Source: Fasciolopsis buskii (lineage: Eukaryota > Platyhelminthes > Trematoda > Plagiorchiida > Fasciolidae). Taken from it: a stretch of DNA of 64,000 nucleotides. Under the pieces are notes generated by a model. That model saw nothing but the letters and a program-made list of their open reading frames with translations, made no database searches and was not told the origin of the DNA. Shown piece by piece: positions 36,565 to 47,083 of this stretch. Position 1 is the stretch's first letter. Every line of letters starts with the position of its first letter. A program made the translations under genes and the position numbers. The stretch covers positions 60,448-124,447 of the forward strand of contig LUCM01000143.1 of NCBI GenBank assembly GCA_008360955.1. The letters are read 5' to 3'.

Positions 36565-37325
36565 TTATTGTTTTTTTTCTGTGGGGCTCCAAGGAGCTGC
36601 CCTTTCTGTTACTTGTTTTCAACATACAATATTGATCTACATGTTGCTTATTCTGCTCACTTCTTTGGTTACGCAAATAATGTTGCTCTCTGTCAGATTA
36701 CATCTGAAACGGAAGACTTTCTCAACTTTCTTAACAATCTGTCTCTCGTTCATTTTTCTTCTGTCCTTCCTGGAGTAAACTTCAATTTGTCACAATATGC
36801 GGAATATTTGTATACTGTTCATCCATCTGTTTAGCCGGCTAACCATTCTTCCATTAATGCAGAACCACACCATATGGTGGATTTTGTCAAGTACTAAAGA
36901 GTCACCAGTGATAAAAATTCGAGATGGCCCTTTCACATTTCCACTTATTTAAAGAACTTTGAGAGACCGTAATTTTCCATAAGAGGATGGCGACACTTCC
37001 AGGTTAAACAAAATGTTACCTCCCTCTTTGTTTACCATTATGTTTCTCTCGATCTTCTCTCTTGTGGTTTATTAAAGAATGACTTCAGAATCTTCCGAAG
37101 TGCTTTGTCAATTTCCAGTAGTGTTTTACATGCCACTAAAAGAACTCCACACCAGACTATATGACATGCTTTCACCGCGTGTAAACAGTTGTACGTTGTA
37201 CGAAATGGATTTATCTGTTATTTTGGATTTCCAGTCATGGCAATTCAGACAGTCTCAACTTCCGGTAGAATATCAATGGCCAGACTTGCCACCCAAATGA
37301 AAACTTGACTTCACCGGCCTGGTTT
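36565..37325 (+). mobile_element. LINE fragment, RT C-terminal half (decayed)
   Basis: In one frame GLQGAALSV resembles the LINE block G-x-P-Q-G-A-x-L-S-P. After a frameshift it continues AHFFGYANNVALCQITSETEDF; the active site YADD has become YANN, losing both aspartates. It continues with N-L-S-Q (N-x-x-K-C-E region), then past 36835 VKYxRVTSDKNSRWPFHIS (like V-K-Y-L-G-V-x-x-x-x-x-L-S-W-x-x-H-I), FSIRGWRHFQ, and LLKNDFRIFRSAL near 37068-37110, an arrangement typical of CR1/Jockey-group LINE C-termini. No poly-A or target site duplication was identified. The 73-codon frame at 37079 is a shadow of this. Confidence 0.75.
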
Positions 37326-39430
37326 GTTGTCGGTTAGAAGTTCAAGGCATCCAACGGTTAAATACGTTGCGAGTTTTCATTTTGTTAACAAATTGCTGAG
37401 ATGAACTTGTTAAAAAAAGACTGCTGATGCACACCCACTGTCTGCTCGTCGACCATGGATACCCATAAAAATATAAGTTATTAACAATCCATCGTAAAAC
37501 CCACAACTAAAACATTTATTCTATCGACGTTTCCTGAAGGAAAGAGAAACCTTCTATAAAGCAAATCTGTACTTCCTTTCATAGTTGTGTAAGGAATCTA
37601 AACACGCATTTCCCCTAATGATTTTACGGGCTTCGTTTTATCCGTCTTTTTCATCCAGGACTTAGCAAATTGGAATTAACATACTGCAGTGTACGTCGTG
37701 CACGTCGAGTGACCCACACCATGTAAAATATATTCCGAACAACTGTATGTGAGTAAGTAGGGACTCACTTTTTTGTTCACCAACCCATGCCACACACGTT
37801 TGTATTGAGTCGATGGATAACAACGGATTGTCAATCACAAGAAAAATTCTACTGCAGATCAGGATGCAGTGTGTAATTCTTAGATTCACATTTTTCAACC
37901 TATCGGACATAAGAAATGTCAGGTGAAACCGACCGTATGTGTTGTCGATATCCGGATACCACTGCCATGGTTTCAACTTAGATGCCATTGCGCTATGTGG
38001 TGATGCATTATTTCTAGGCATGTATGTATTTTATATGAGCGCACAGACGAAGATGAGTGATTAAAATGCATGTATCATAGACAGCATTAGATGGATCAGG
38101 AGACTGGTGTTCGTCATTCCTTTACATAGGTTTTGCTACATGGTAGAACTTGGATTAGGCGAGATGTTTGACAAATTAAGCCCACATATCTGGGTCACAG
38201 TTTCGCTTATTGGATCAGCAACAGACACGTCAAATGTACAAACGCCCAATAGGTACAGAACTGATTACATGCCTTGCTACGTGTAAGCAGTTTGTCAGCG
38301 AGCCGTAGAGCTGGAGATGGAGGTCCGAAAGAGGCCAATTGTTGTTTGTGCCAGAGTTCCTCTTATGAGAATGGGCGCACGCGCTCTCTTAAACTGGATA
38401 TGCTACAATTCTGTTGCTTTTTTGTTGGATTTTTAATTCCGTTGCGGCCGTTCGCCGGAATTGTCTGTGTAAAACAGGTTAGTTCTCATCTTGGATTGAA
38501 ATCACTCACTGTTGTAGCTCAAAGATCTAATTCACTCAGAAGAAGCAATCGAGATGGTTGACAGGCAGCTTCTAAATATACCTTTCCGACTAAGCTGTCC
38601 ACTCCGGCACTGTTGAGTACCAACATCGCTTCCTTGTTTACGCAAATACCGAAGCTGTCCTTCGTACTCCAATCGTCGATTCATGTTTACATTTGTATCA
38701 TTTGGATTCAAGAGCAGTGGCTGAACCGGGATATTGCTCATTCACTCGTGTCGATAGAATGCTTCAGACTCCATCGGTAAGAGAATTTTAAACAAGAAAA
38801 AGACTGGGGTGGTGCGGTGATATATATAAACTCGTTTTGGTCTGGCAAATCCAAATTCCTCTATGCTTACTTTCTAAATGGAACTGGCTGCCTCCTAACT
38901 CAGTGTTTTCCTAAGTTTTCCCGCCATACCAATACAATCGTAACGAAAATTTATATTGTCCCACCACAACAACAAAAATTTTTTCGACCATTTTCTTGAA
39001 TTCATTGTTCCACTTCTTGAAGTTAGTCTACATATCACTGTAGGAGATTCCAGTCATGCATCAAAACTGCCACTGACAGTGCTTGATTTGAATGACCTCT
39101 GCGCCTCACCACAAGAAGGAGCTTCATTTAAGATAGAGCTACTAACAACAACCCTGATTTCTTTTCACTGAAACCATCTGCACCCATCTCAAGCAATGAT
39201 GATTGTCTGCTTTCGTTGAGGTTCAAGATATATCTTGGTAAGCGTTCCATTTCGTTGAGCAAACAAATCGGATATAAATTAGCATCTGTATTTTTTTCCA
39301 CGCTGACCATACTCTTCTTGAAACATCTCTTTCATATCTATGTGTTTAATTTACTTTTAAATCTTTGTTTACTGACAATATCTGGTGGCCAACGCGGTCT
39401 TTGGTATTTGCTTTCCCCTAGAAACGCCAT
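37326..39430. other. no recognised feature
   Basis: Non-coding-looking DNA on both strands. Frames of up to 119 codons lack motifs. Confidence 0.5.
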
Positions 39431-39433
39431 TCA

Positions 39434-40990
39434 CCTCAGATGGCTACATCTCCTCCAGGTATCGCAAACTCCAATGCGAAGCAAGCATTTTCACTACAAA
39501 TCCCATTACGTCTTACATGTGCATGCATTTCCGCCCTATTAAAAGCTAAAATCAAGCGTCTCGACACGACATTCGCCAGCCAACTCTTGAGTGGCAACAA
39601 CAACCTATCTCTACAGCAAAGCATTCGACTTCTGTGTGGGATAAAAGCGAAACAAGCGGAATGTTCTGTGGATGTCGATAGCAGTGAACAGAAGGAACTG
39701 TTTAAGCTTCTGTGCACCACTAAAATTACCAGGGGATTTGGGCCCCGTACCCAGTCCACAGATCTTCTAACCTATGGTGCTGTGTCCCTGATTTATGCAT
39801 TAACTTCTCTAATTAATATATCATTAAGTTCCTGTTCTATCCTTGACTGCTGGGGACACTTCGATGTTGCCCCCATCCCAATATGTTGCAATTTTACTAC
39901 TCTAGCTGAACTTTTTCGTCCCATCTCCTTATAATCTACAGGTCTTAAACTGACATAGTATGCCATCCCTCAGAGCCGACGTCCTTCCATAAATCAGCCT
40001 GATTTTCAGTTTGCTTATAAATCTAACTGGTACACTTTGGGCGCATCCGTCTCCACTATTTTTCACATTTATAAGTACCTGGACTCATTGAAATTTGTAA
40101 GTATTGCATTTCTGGAATATTTGTCTGAATTCGATTCTGTCCCACAATTTTTCTTACCTCACAAACTGGAGACACTTCGTTGTTCCAGGCCCTCATTAGG
40201 ATGTCTGTTTGATTACATTACCAACCAAGTCCGGTGCACACCACTGGGCGGCATATCGTGAAAACCGTGAAAACTCAGGTGTGCTTCAAAATGTTGTTCT
40301 TCTACTGTATCTCTCCTCTACTGACATCAGTATTGTGATGACCTTCTGCGTTTTCTCCGTACAAGCCTGTTTAAATTTCTACACATCTAAATGTTTCGAA
40401 TATCTGTCCTGTGTCTTCCTTTGTCAGTCTACCCATTTGAACCGTCATTCATCGACTCAGAAACATATACCAGGGTTGTTTCTTTAAAATAACTATGGGT
40501 TATTTTGATGGATGTGGACTTCTCGTATTTTCATCTGTGTAAGTACTCCCCCAGGGTTATCATTTTAAATCAGAAAACTAACCTAGTCTCAAAGCACCGC
40601 CAACCATTTGCATTTCAATGTTTTCCAATCATTATTGTTCTCCTGCTATTTTTGCCGGCTTCCATAGCAAAGACTTTAACATTCTCCGCTGGAGATCATC
40701 GTTTATTGTCGGCGTGCTTTCCTTACGATTAAGCAAATTGTCCACTAAAATTTGTGACCAGCACCTATTCAAATGCGAAAATTTTGCTCACAACCTACTT
40801 TCAGATCCTATATATCCTCGGCAAAACGATTCGCTTTTTTTCCATACTGTGAATGATCAATATCTTAGGAACTCCACTGTTCCATTTTGACCACGCGTCT
40901 TGACAAAATGTAGTCGTACTTCAGCTGACAACCTTAGTAACAAATCCTAAGTGCTCAGATCATTCCCTGGCAAGTGTATTTCTTCATTTT
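39434..40990 (+). mobile_element. LINE fragment, linker and RT (decayed)
   Basis: A 164-codon open segment (39440-39934) carries the region before RT. It has a basic stretch (LLKAKIKRLDTTF), then LTYGAVSLIYALTSLINISLSSCSILDCW (compare x-L-A-x-P-L-x-x-L-F-N-x-S-L), and TTLAELFRPISL, the F-R-P-I-S-L block. After a stop it continues DFQFAYKSNWYTLGAS (Q-F-A-Y-x-x-x-x-S-T), then FLEYLSEFDSVP, which is motif A with the first aspartate changed to Glu, then CTPLGGIS and GVLQNVVLLLY (G-x-x-Q-G). The YADD box is not visible and is probably deleted. The tail near 40770-40890 has CENFAHNLLSDPIYPR, like LINE C-termini. Sequence style is CR1/Jockey group. Confidence 0.72.
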
Positions 40991-42540
40991 TAAAATGTGA
41001 TGCGTGTAACCACTTTCTTATTGGTGCAACGGATTTAGCCTGAAATGCGACACTTACATGCCCAAACGTTTATGCAAAACAATACAGGTGGGACGGCAAT
41101 CAACTGACAGAGAGTTGTTTGGTTGATGAACATGGAGTTGGTAGTTGGTTTCAATTGCAGAGGGACTAGATAAAGACGAGGGCAACGTTGGCGTAAGAAC
41201 TTCTGACAGTGCAGAAATGGACTTTCCTGTCTGTGGTTTTGCTAGGTCAGCATAGAATTGTGGACTTTGGACATCGCCTTCCTTTCTAGGAACTAGGACA
41301 AATGTGACTGGCGTTGACTCAGGTTTTTTATAAGTCGTCTAAGGACGGAGACAAAAAAGATTTAAATCGAGTGTAATGCAGCATGCAACTGCTTTTCGGA
41401 TGGGATTTGGACGAGACCAACCTGGAGAAGTGGTTCAACCGGCGATGCATTGACCAGATGGAAGTTCGTTTTTGACAGGAGGCCAACAAACTTGCGCTTT
41501 GAGAATGAGTAAACGAGAGGCAACAAGGAAAAGAAAAACACCCGGGACGAATTTCAATATTTACTTTTAGGACGCCAAGAACTGGTCATGGCTTGGACAA
41601 CATCACCAACGTGACTGATGAGTGCCCTTCCGTCCCAGTCAGCACAGGGATCGCTAAAGCGCCCCCAAAACGGTCCGCTAGGGACATTATACCATATGGT
41701 ATTTTGGTATTTCTGCTGGCACAGTCATAAGTTGAACACTTCCAGTTCTTATTTATCTCCGAAGGCTGAAACAGAATATTAATGATTTCATATTTTGAGC
41801 ACCGCAGTTGGTAACTGTAGGAAATGCGGACAAATAACTGCGTAAATAGGTCATAGCTGATGATTTTCTCTGATGAAAATTCCCAAAGTTTATATAATTT
41901 ACGAAGAAATGGTCTTTGTGGCCTCCAATGTTCTGGCGAGTCTTACAACGCGGTCTTAATGAGGTCTAACTGTGAGGTCATTCAGTCTCGTGACCTGCTG
42001 GTGATTGCTTGCTGCACGTGAGTTGCGCTGTTGTGGTCATGGTTTTCGTCATTTTTATATTGAATGAATGATTGGGTTTCCTTATTGATTGTGTGAACAA
42101 GTGTTATTTGTGTTAGAAAGTTTCTTGTGAGCTATTATAATTTGAACCTATAGCATTTATCTGAACATAAATGGAAAATTTAGTGCATGTTTATGCCTAC
42201 AAATTACTTTTACCATTGAGTGTTTAATTACGCTCTCGCAATCGTGAAACGTACTTGTTATCTGTTATACATTATTGTGGATCACCTGAATGGCATCCCT
42301 TGAGAATGAAATCTGCTGGTTTACGGAACCTACTTAGATGAGGTAACAATATTTATTAGGGACTCAATTACATAAGTTGCTTGTTAGATTCATGTTTCCT
42401 GGATATTATTGCCTAACCTATTTTCCTCTGTCATTTCATTTTGCAGTTTGTTTTTTCCTTGTGTCCATGTAAAGAATGCACGATACCAATTTATTTGTAA
42501 GACCCCGCTGTCTAGGAATTTGTTATAAATATTACGGCAA
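40991..42540. other. no recognised feature
   Basis: AT-rich DNA without frames of note. A TTATAAAT word at 42523-42530 lies just upstream of the putative exon at 42544, but I do not call it a promoter. Confidence 0.45.
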
Positions 42541-42543
42541 GAA

Positions 42544-42697
42544 ATGAGTCCACGAATAGCTCCAGGTCCTGTTTATATACGTGGTCACTGCAAAACATCG
42601 ATGTGGAGACGAAGAGTGGAAACGCTGATAGTTGCTCGCACCCAGCTAGAAACACTAAAGCCCTCAGACTGTGAACAATGGATCAGAGATCTATGCG
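42544..42697 (+). CDS. candidate exon A of an unknown host gene
   Basis: An open segment from ATG at 42544 to a donor-like TGCG|GTGGGT at 42698. The peptide starts MSPRIAPGPVYIRG and includes RRRVETLIVARTQLETLKPSDCEQW. It ends in phase 1 (one base of the next codon), which is the phase at which candidate exons B (43261) and C (43445) begin. The frame is open back to 42529, so the ATG may be a true start or the segment may begin at an acceptor. No domain recognised. Confidence 0.3.
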
Positions 42698-43260
42698 GTG
42701 GGTTCCTAAGCTTTTCGTTGTTCACAATAAGTAAGTGATAGCACAACGTCTCCTGACTCAGACGTAAGCTATGGAAGTGTAATGGGAGCACGTGTGGTAT
42801 ATGCAAATGTGGCGCCAGATATATCGAGAATTTTTTACGGGTAAAACAGTTTTGTGTCACTAAGTGATCATAGTGGCGAGGAAATAGAAGAAGAAACGGA
42901 GTATATTTCTGCAACAACTAGCGGTGCACATTATTCCTGGTTAAATGATCCAGCACAGGACACCCGTAAACTAGATCTTTCCTATAGTGACAATATGTAA
43001 TTTTAGCTTTCACGCAGAAACCCTGGTCCGAACAAAAAGCACTAACATGGACGTTAAAGGTTAGTTATGCTCGGAAATTAAACTTTTGCTGTAAACAGAC
43101 TTGGTTCCTGCGATATCTCTAATTTCTGTCATACGTCAAACGGCGTTGCGAATGCATTTACCAGTGGAGGCAACCAGAACCCAAATTACGACCTTGTACT
43201 AAATTGCGCTTCAGAATATATCAACTTTTAAGGCCAAATTTCTCATAAACACACGCACAG

Positions 43261-43338
43261 GAACATTTGGTAATGGGAATCGTGATGTCTTGCTTCATCT
43301 AATGGCAACATCCATCCTGGGTCAGCTGGATATGAAAG
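43261..43338 (+). CDS. candidate exon B of an unknown host gene
   Basis: A 78-nt segment preceded by CACACGCACAG (acceptor-like, intron end 43260) and followed by GAAAG|GTGCCC (weak donor). It starts and ends in phase 1. The peptide contains FGNGNRDVLLHLM and SILGQLDM. Joined to exon C it would read LDMK-G-YPGATV. The intron to exon C would be 106 nt. Confidence 0.25.
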
Positions 43339-43444
43339 GTGCCCATGGGAAAACGGCTTTGTCTGGCAGGGAAGTTTGTGCGTTGGTAATAGATAAGCCC
43401 GCCTTTGTGTTGCTTCCAACTTCTATATGTTGTTTGCCATATAG

Positions 43445-43570
43445 GATACCCAGGAGCCACCGTACAAACAGTACAAGAAAAGATGAGGCGATGTGTCCAA
43501 CGCTGCAGGTACTTCGCTCAAGACGACCAAAGAAACTCGGATCATTGGTATTCAATGTCCATTGACAACG
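43445..43570 (+). CDS. candidate exon C, best splice sites in the window
   Basis: A 126-nt open segment in phase 1-1. The acceptor is convincing: a pyrimidine-rich run from about 43401 ending in CCATATAG at 43444. The donor is close to consensus: CAACG|GTGAGT at 43571. The peptide contains TVQTVQEKMRRCVQRC, RYFAQDDQRNSDHW and YSMSIDNG. A Met-x3-Cys-x3-Cys, then an aromatic-rich segment ending in N-G, is faintly reminiscent of small extracellular WSC- or PAN-type modules, which often occupy phase 1-1 exons. That comparison is an inference from spacing only. Short frames on the minus strand here are shadows. Confidence 0.4.
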
Positions 43571-44345
43571 GTGAGTCACCTGCTATGTGCTTTTAAGGGA
43601 ACATTCATCAAGAAATGAGATAAATGTATCCGAAATAAAAACAATGACGACGTACATATCTGTCGATTTAACATATGCTTCGCGGCTTCATTTCTGAAGT
43701 CCCCTATAACGTTGGCTACCATCAGCCTGTATTGGCACCGTAAGTATCCCTGGTCAATATAGTAAGGTGATAATGCCATTTCCCATTGTTTTTCAGATTG
43801 AAAAATATTTCCAGGAATATTATGTAACGATTCGGGATCGTTTTGGTTATGTTCTGGGACTTTCGGGGCGTTTTGAGGGCGTTTGTGCACTCTGGGGGAG
43901 TGCAATATTTGTCTGACGAGGTGAGACATTGCCCATTATTGAAAAGCGTACTGATACCATGTGATGATTGCATAATGCAGTTTACCTTGTATTTGTAACT
44001 GCAGCTTTGTTATTCGTCGGACAGTTGTCTACTTCATGTTTGCTTGAACTTTAGTAGATACATGTATACGGAGTAGTAATGTCACCGTTAGCACAGAAAT
44101 TTGAAAAATACATACCAAACTTTTTGCAAATACGTCCCCACAACGACCCATGGTTGTTGCAAAGTGCCTGTTCTGGGGTTGGTTTCGCGGTCTATGAGTG
44201 GTCCGTCCGCTGCTCGTTTCGAGATTGCTTAGTGAAGTTTAGAGAACGTTTGCTGATTTTTTTTAAACTATTGGTGAGAGAGTTCAGCTCTTATGATACG
44301 GGTGCCACTGAATTGATTGGAAACATAATAAAGCTTTGCTTATAG
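43571..44345. other. gene-flank sequence up to the inverted-repeat element
   Basis: Holds an 88-codon plus-strand frame (44079-44345). Part of it could be another exon (acceptor-like TTAGCACAG at 44095, donor-like TATTG|GTGAGA near 44274), but its phase does not follow from exon C. The frame's TAG lies directly against the left tip of the large element at 44346. Confidence 0.35.
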
Positions 44346-47083
44346 AGTCCGCCAGTCGAGAATTATTTTGTTTTTCATAAAATCAGCATCTTAGGCAATT
44401 GCTGGAAAAATGGTGAGCTGTATCGCTGTCGGTAAATCTCCGAATGCGACAAGTAGCGGGCGGTCATGATGCTGAGATTTCCCAAGCAGCCTGATGCAGA
44501 CGTCCCCATGGTGCGTCGTGTTACGTGGATCAGAATGAAGAAGTTCACTGACCCTACTGGCAAACGGTCAGGAATATTATTTGGAAACGCTCTCCCCCCG
44601 CCCATTATTTGATTTTGGAGTTCGGCAGTAAAAGAGTAAAAACGAGGTAGGGTTCTACCTATCCTCTGCAGCCGGAGTGCCTTGCAGAATCTATAATGCT
44701 CAGCTGAAGATCCAGTCGTGCCGCGACACACTAAGAGGACTGTAGCATATTGTAGAAACTACTGATCTTCCGTTTCGCGTAGACAATCTTTTGTTAGCTG
44801 TGTCAACGCATCGATGAGGGACAGGGCAAAAGGTGTCATTATCCTAAATATAGGAGCTTTTGATTGCCAAGTGACCCGTCAATCGGCATGGGCTGCAAGG
44901 CGTTTAATCGTAGACATACTCATTATTCCTAATCGAAAGGCGTCATTTTTGTCATAAAGCGACAAAACCAGCCGAGTAAAAGCGTTCGAGTTATGTGACC
45001 GTTGCCGGAGGTTTTCTTCAACAGTCATGACGACCGTCGTGTGGTTGAAGCTTGCACAGGCTTGCACCCAAGCCAACACTTAAGAAATCCCCTCAGGACC
45101 ATCCTACGTCCCGATCACAGACATTGTAGAACCGATTGTCCTACCGCAAGTCTCGTATTAAACGTTGCTTTGCCCCTTACCCTTTTGGACCATATTGTGG
45201 TCACTCTTACTCGCTCCGTACGACTTGCAATACTGTCAACCCTGACACTTGATCGGTACAAGGAAAAGATATAGTCGGCAGAGTTCGCAGGCTGAGTCTA
45301 TCTCCTGCTGAGGGTTAGTGTGTGAGCGGTGGCGTGCTGTGTAAACGCACAAGTGGCGGACCCGCGCTTGGCCGCGCTCACTTTCGGCTTGAACAAGCTC
45401 ATCTGGCCAGGACCATCCATATTGTTTTGGCCCACCGAATGGCTCCATAAGCCATGGACCCCTCTTCCACATAGCTATCATTTTTCTAAAAACTTGGAGG
45501 TAACACCCCTCTACCATGCATCAAGGGGGGACATCTCTCCTTTACAATCTGATAGCGCTGTTCTGCAGAACCCAGTGCAAACAAATACTGTCAGATCACA
45601 GGTGGAAAAACGGCATCTCAGTGAATCTGTATCTTTGGGAGACAACTGCGGTTAGATTCGGATTGGCCGGATTACTATATTCTTCACAGTTCCTTTTACG
45701 ACCGCGTGAGCGGCATGCCTAACGAAGAAGCCGTGTAAAAGTTTCGCATCTCCAGATAGTTGATGTTTACCACCTAAGCACCACCGCTTACATTACAGAG
45801 GGATGCGCAACAACTGAAGATAAGCGTAGTCTGATGAAGTACGTTTCAAATTACCTGTTTGAGCCACCCCGCGGCAAGCACACGCATTCAGCTTCCTCAC
45901 ATTTTCTTTCCCATCAAATTTTAGTGCGTATAGCCAAAATGCAACCGCTCGAAACTCGCTAAAAGGTTTATATTGCACGTAGACGCCAAACCCAAAACAA
46001 GGTTGATGTAATCGGCAACTTGTAGTCCTCTCGGACCATTTAATATATGTTGGTTTGAGGAATAAATAGGAGAGTTAGGTTTAGTGGGGGCCACCGCAAT
46101 TCACCCCAGGGCCTTTCCACTGCCCACGAACAAGCCCACGCAGTGCCATCTCCCCAAATTCATCCACAAGTGCTTTAGTGTCTACCCATCGCGGCAAAAT
46201 GTTGGTAACAAACTTCACGTAGAAAAGTTCCTTGACCTTCTTCCGCCCCGTGGCTAATAAGGGGCTGGCATCGGCTCTCCAGCTGCGGTTGGGCAAAACT
46301 AGTAGAGACATAAAATTGAGGAAACTTTTGAAACCAGAAGCCAAACCCGGATGGGGGTAAAGCCGCGCCATGCATGAGCAAACCCAGTCCTATAAATGTC
46401 ACTATCATATTGCCGTTTCTCCAGCAGCAACATTCGTGAAAGTCACAAAAGGGAACTCTGAAAGGTAGCAAAGGTAATCTAGGCAAAATCTCTCCTCGGA
46501 ATATCCCTAGGAAGATAAGGAACGAGGTACAGACCAACCGCGGAAAGCATCATCCTCTTTGCGGATGGCGGTAGGACCGATCATCCACCTGGACCACTGC
46601 GGTCCAGACTAAATAATGCTGCTCCGGTCCACCAGCACTAGCTTCGTCCTCTTCCAACGCTACCAAACCAATCTAGACTTTTACCCTTCCGCAACGAACT
46701 AGCTGATGGCGGGAATACCGCGAGCACTCAAGTGCTCAGACCAACTGCCTGGGTCTGCTTAATAGAATCCCAGAAATCCAGTAGATGATTTTTGACACCA
46801 ATCCCTACATAACAGCCCTCACAGAAACAGGTCCAACCGCAGATATGCTTGACTCAGAGATCCACACCATGAAATATATTCCTAAAAGACACGATTCTAG
46901 CTAAGTAGGTTTGGAGGGATAATCATTTATCATGGGAGCTTTCCTCCCTCCTCCCATGATAACTGAAGTGCCCTCATCAGCCAAAGTTGAAAGCCTGAAG
47001 TTGGTTTTCTCGCTTTTTAAGCTCGAAGAGCTTTTGCGTGGAATATTCTGTCGAACCCCGGTCTGCGGCCCGATGCAAATCAA
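44346..47083 (+). repeat. left inverted arm
   Basis: Pairs with 49889-52479. By eye the outer 816 bp (to 45161) equals 51664-52479, with only two one-base run-length differences. The inner part, 46436-47083, equals 49889-50535 almost perfectly. The middle, 45162-46435, differs by many short insertions and deletions and is about 146 bp longer than its partner. The 118-codon minus-strand frame at 44375-44731 is repeated exactly in the other arm because the DNA is the same, so its conservation is no evidence of a gene. A hairpin lies at 46927-46962. Confidence 0.85.
46927..46962. repeat. perfect 12-bp hairpin inside left arm
   Basis: TTATCATGGGAG at 46927-46938 and its complement CTCCCATGATAA at 46951-46962 are separated by 12 bases. 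Present in both arms. Confidence 0.85.

Noticed and set aside
41610..41650. Hammerhead ribozyme starting at CTGATGAG (41615)
   Set aside because: The first core is present but no stem II followed by GAAA is found at the required spacing.
44340..44346. piggyBac-type TTAA insertion
   Set aside because: The flank reads TTATAG/TTATAA, not TTAA directly at the tips, and no piggyBac-like transposase is seen.
44375..44731. 118-codon frame identical in both arms (also 52094-52450) as a conserved gene
   Set aside because: The two copies are the same DNA in inverted arms, so identity is not independent evidence of selection. Length is within chance and no motif is seen.
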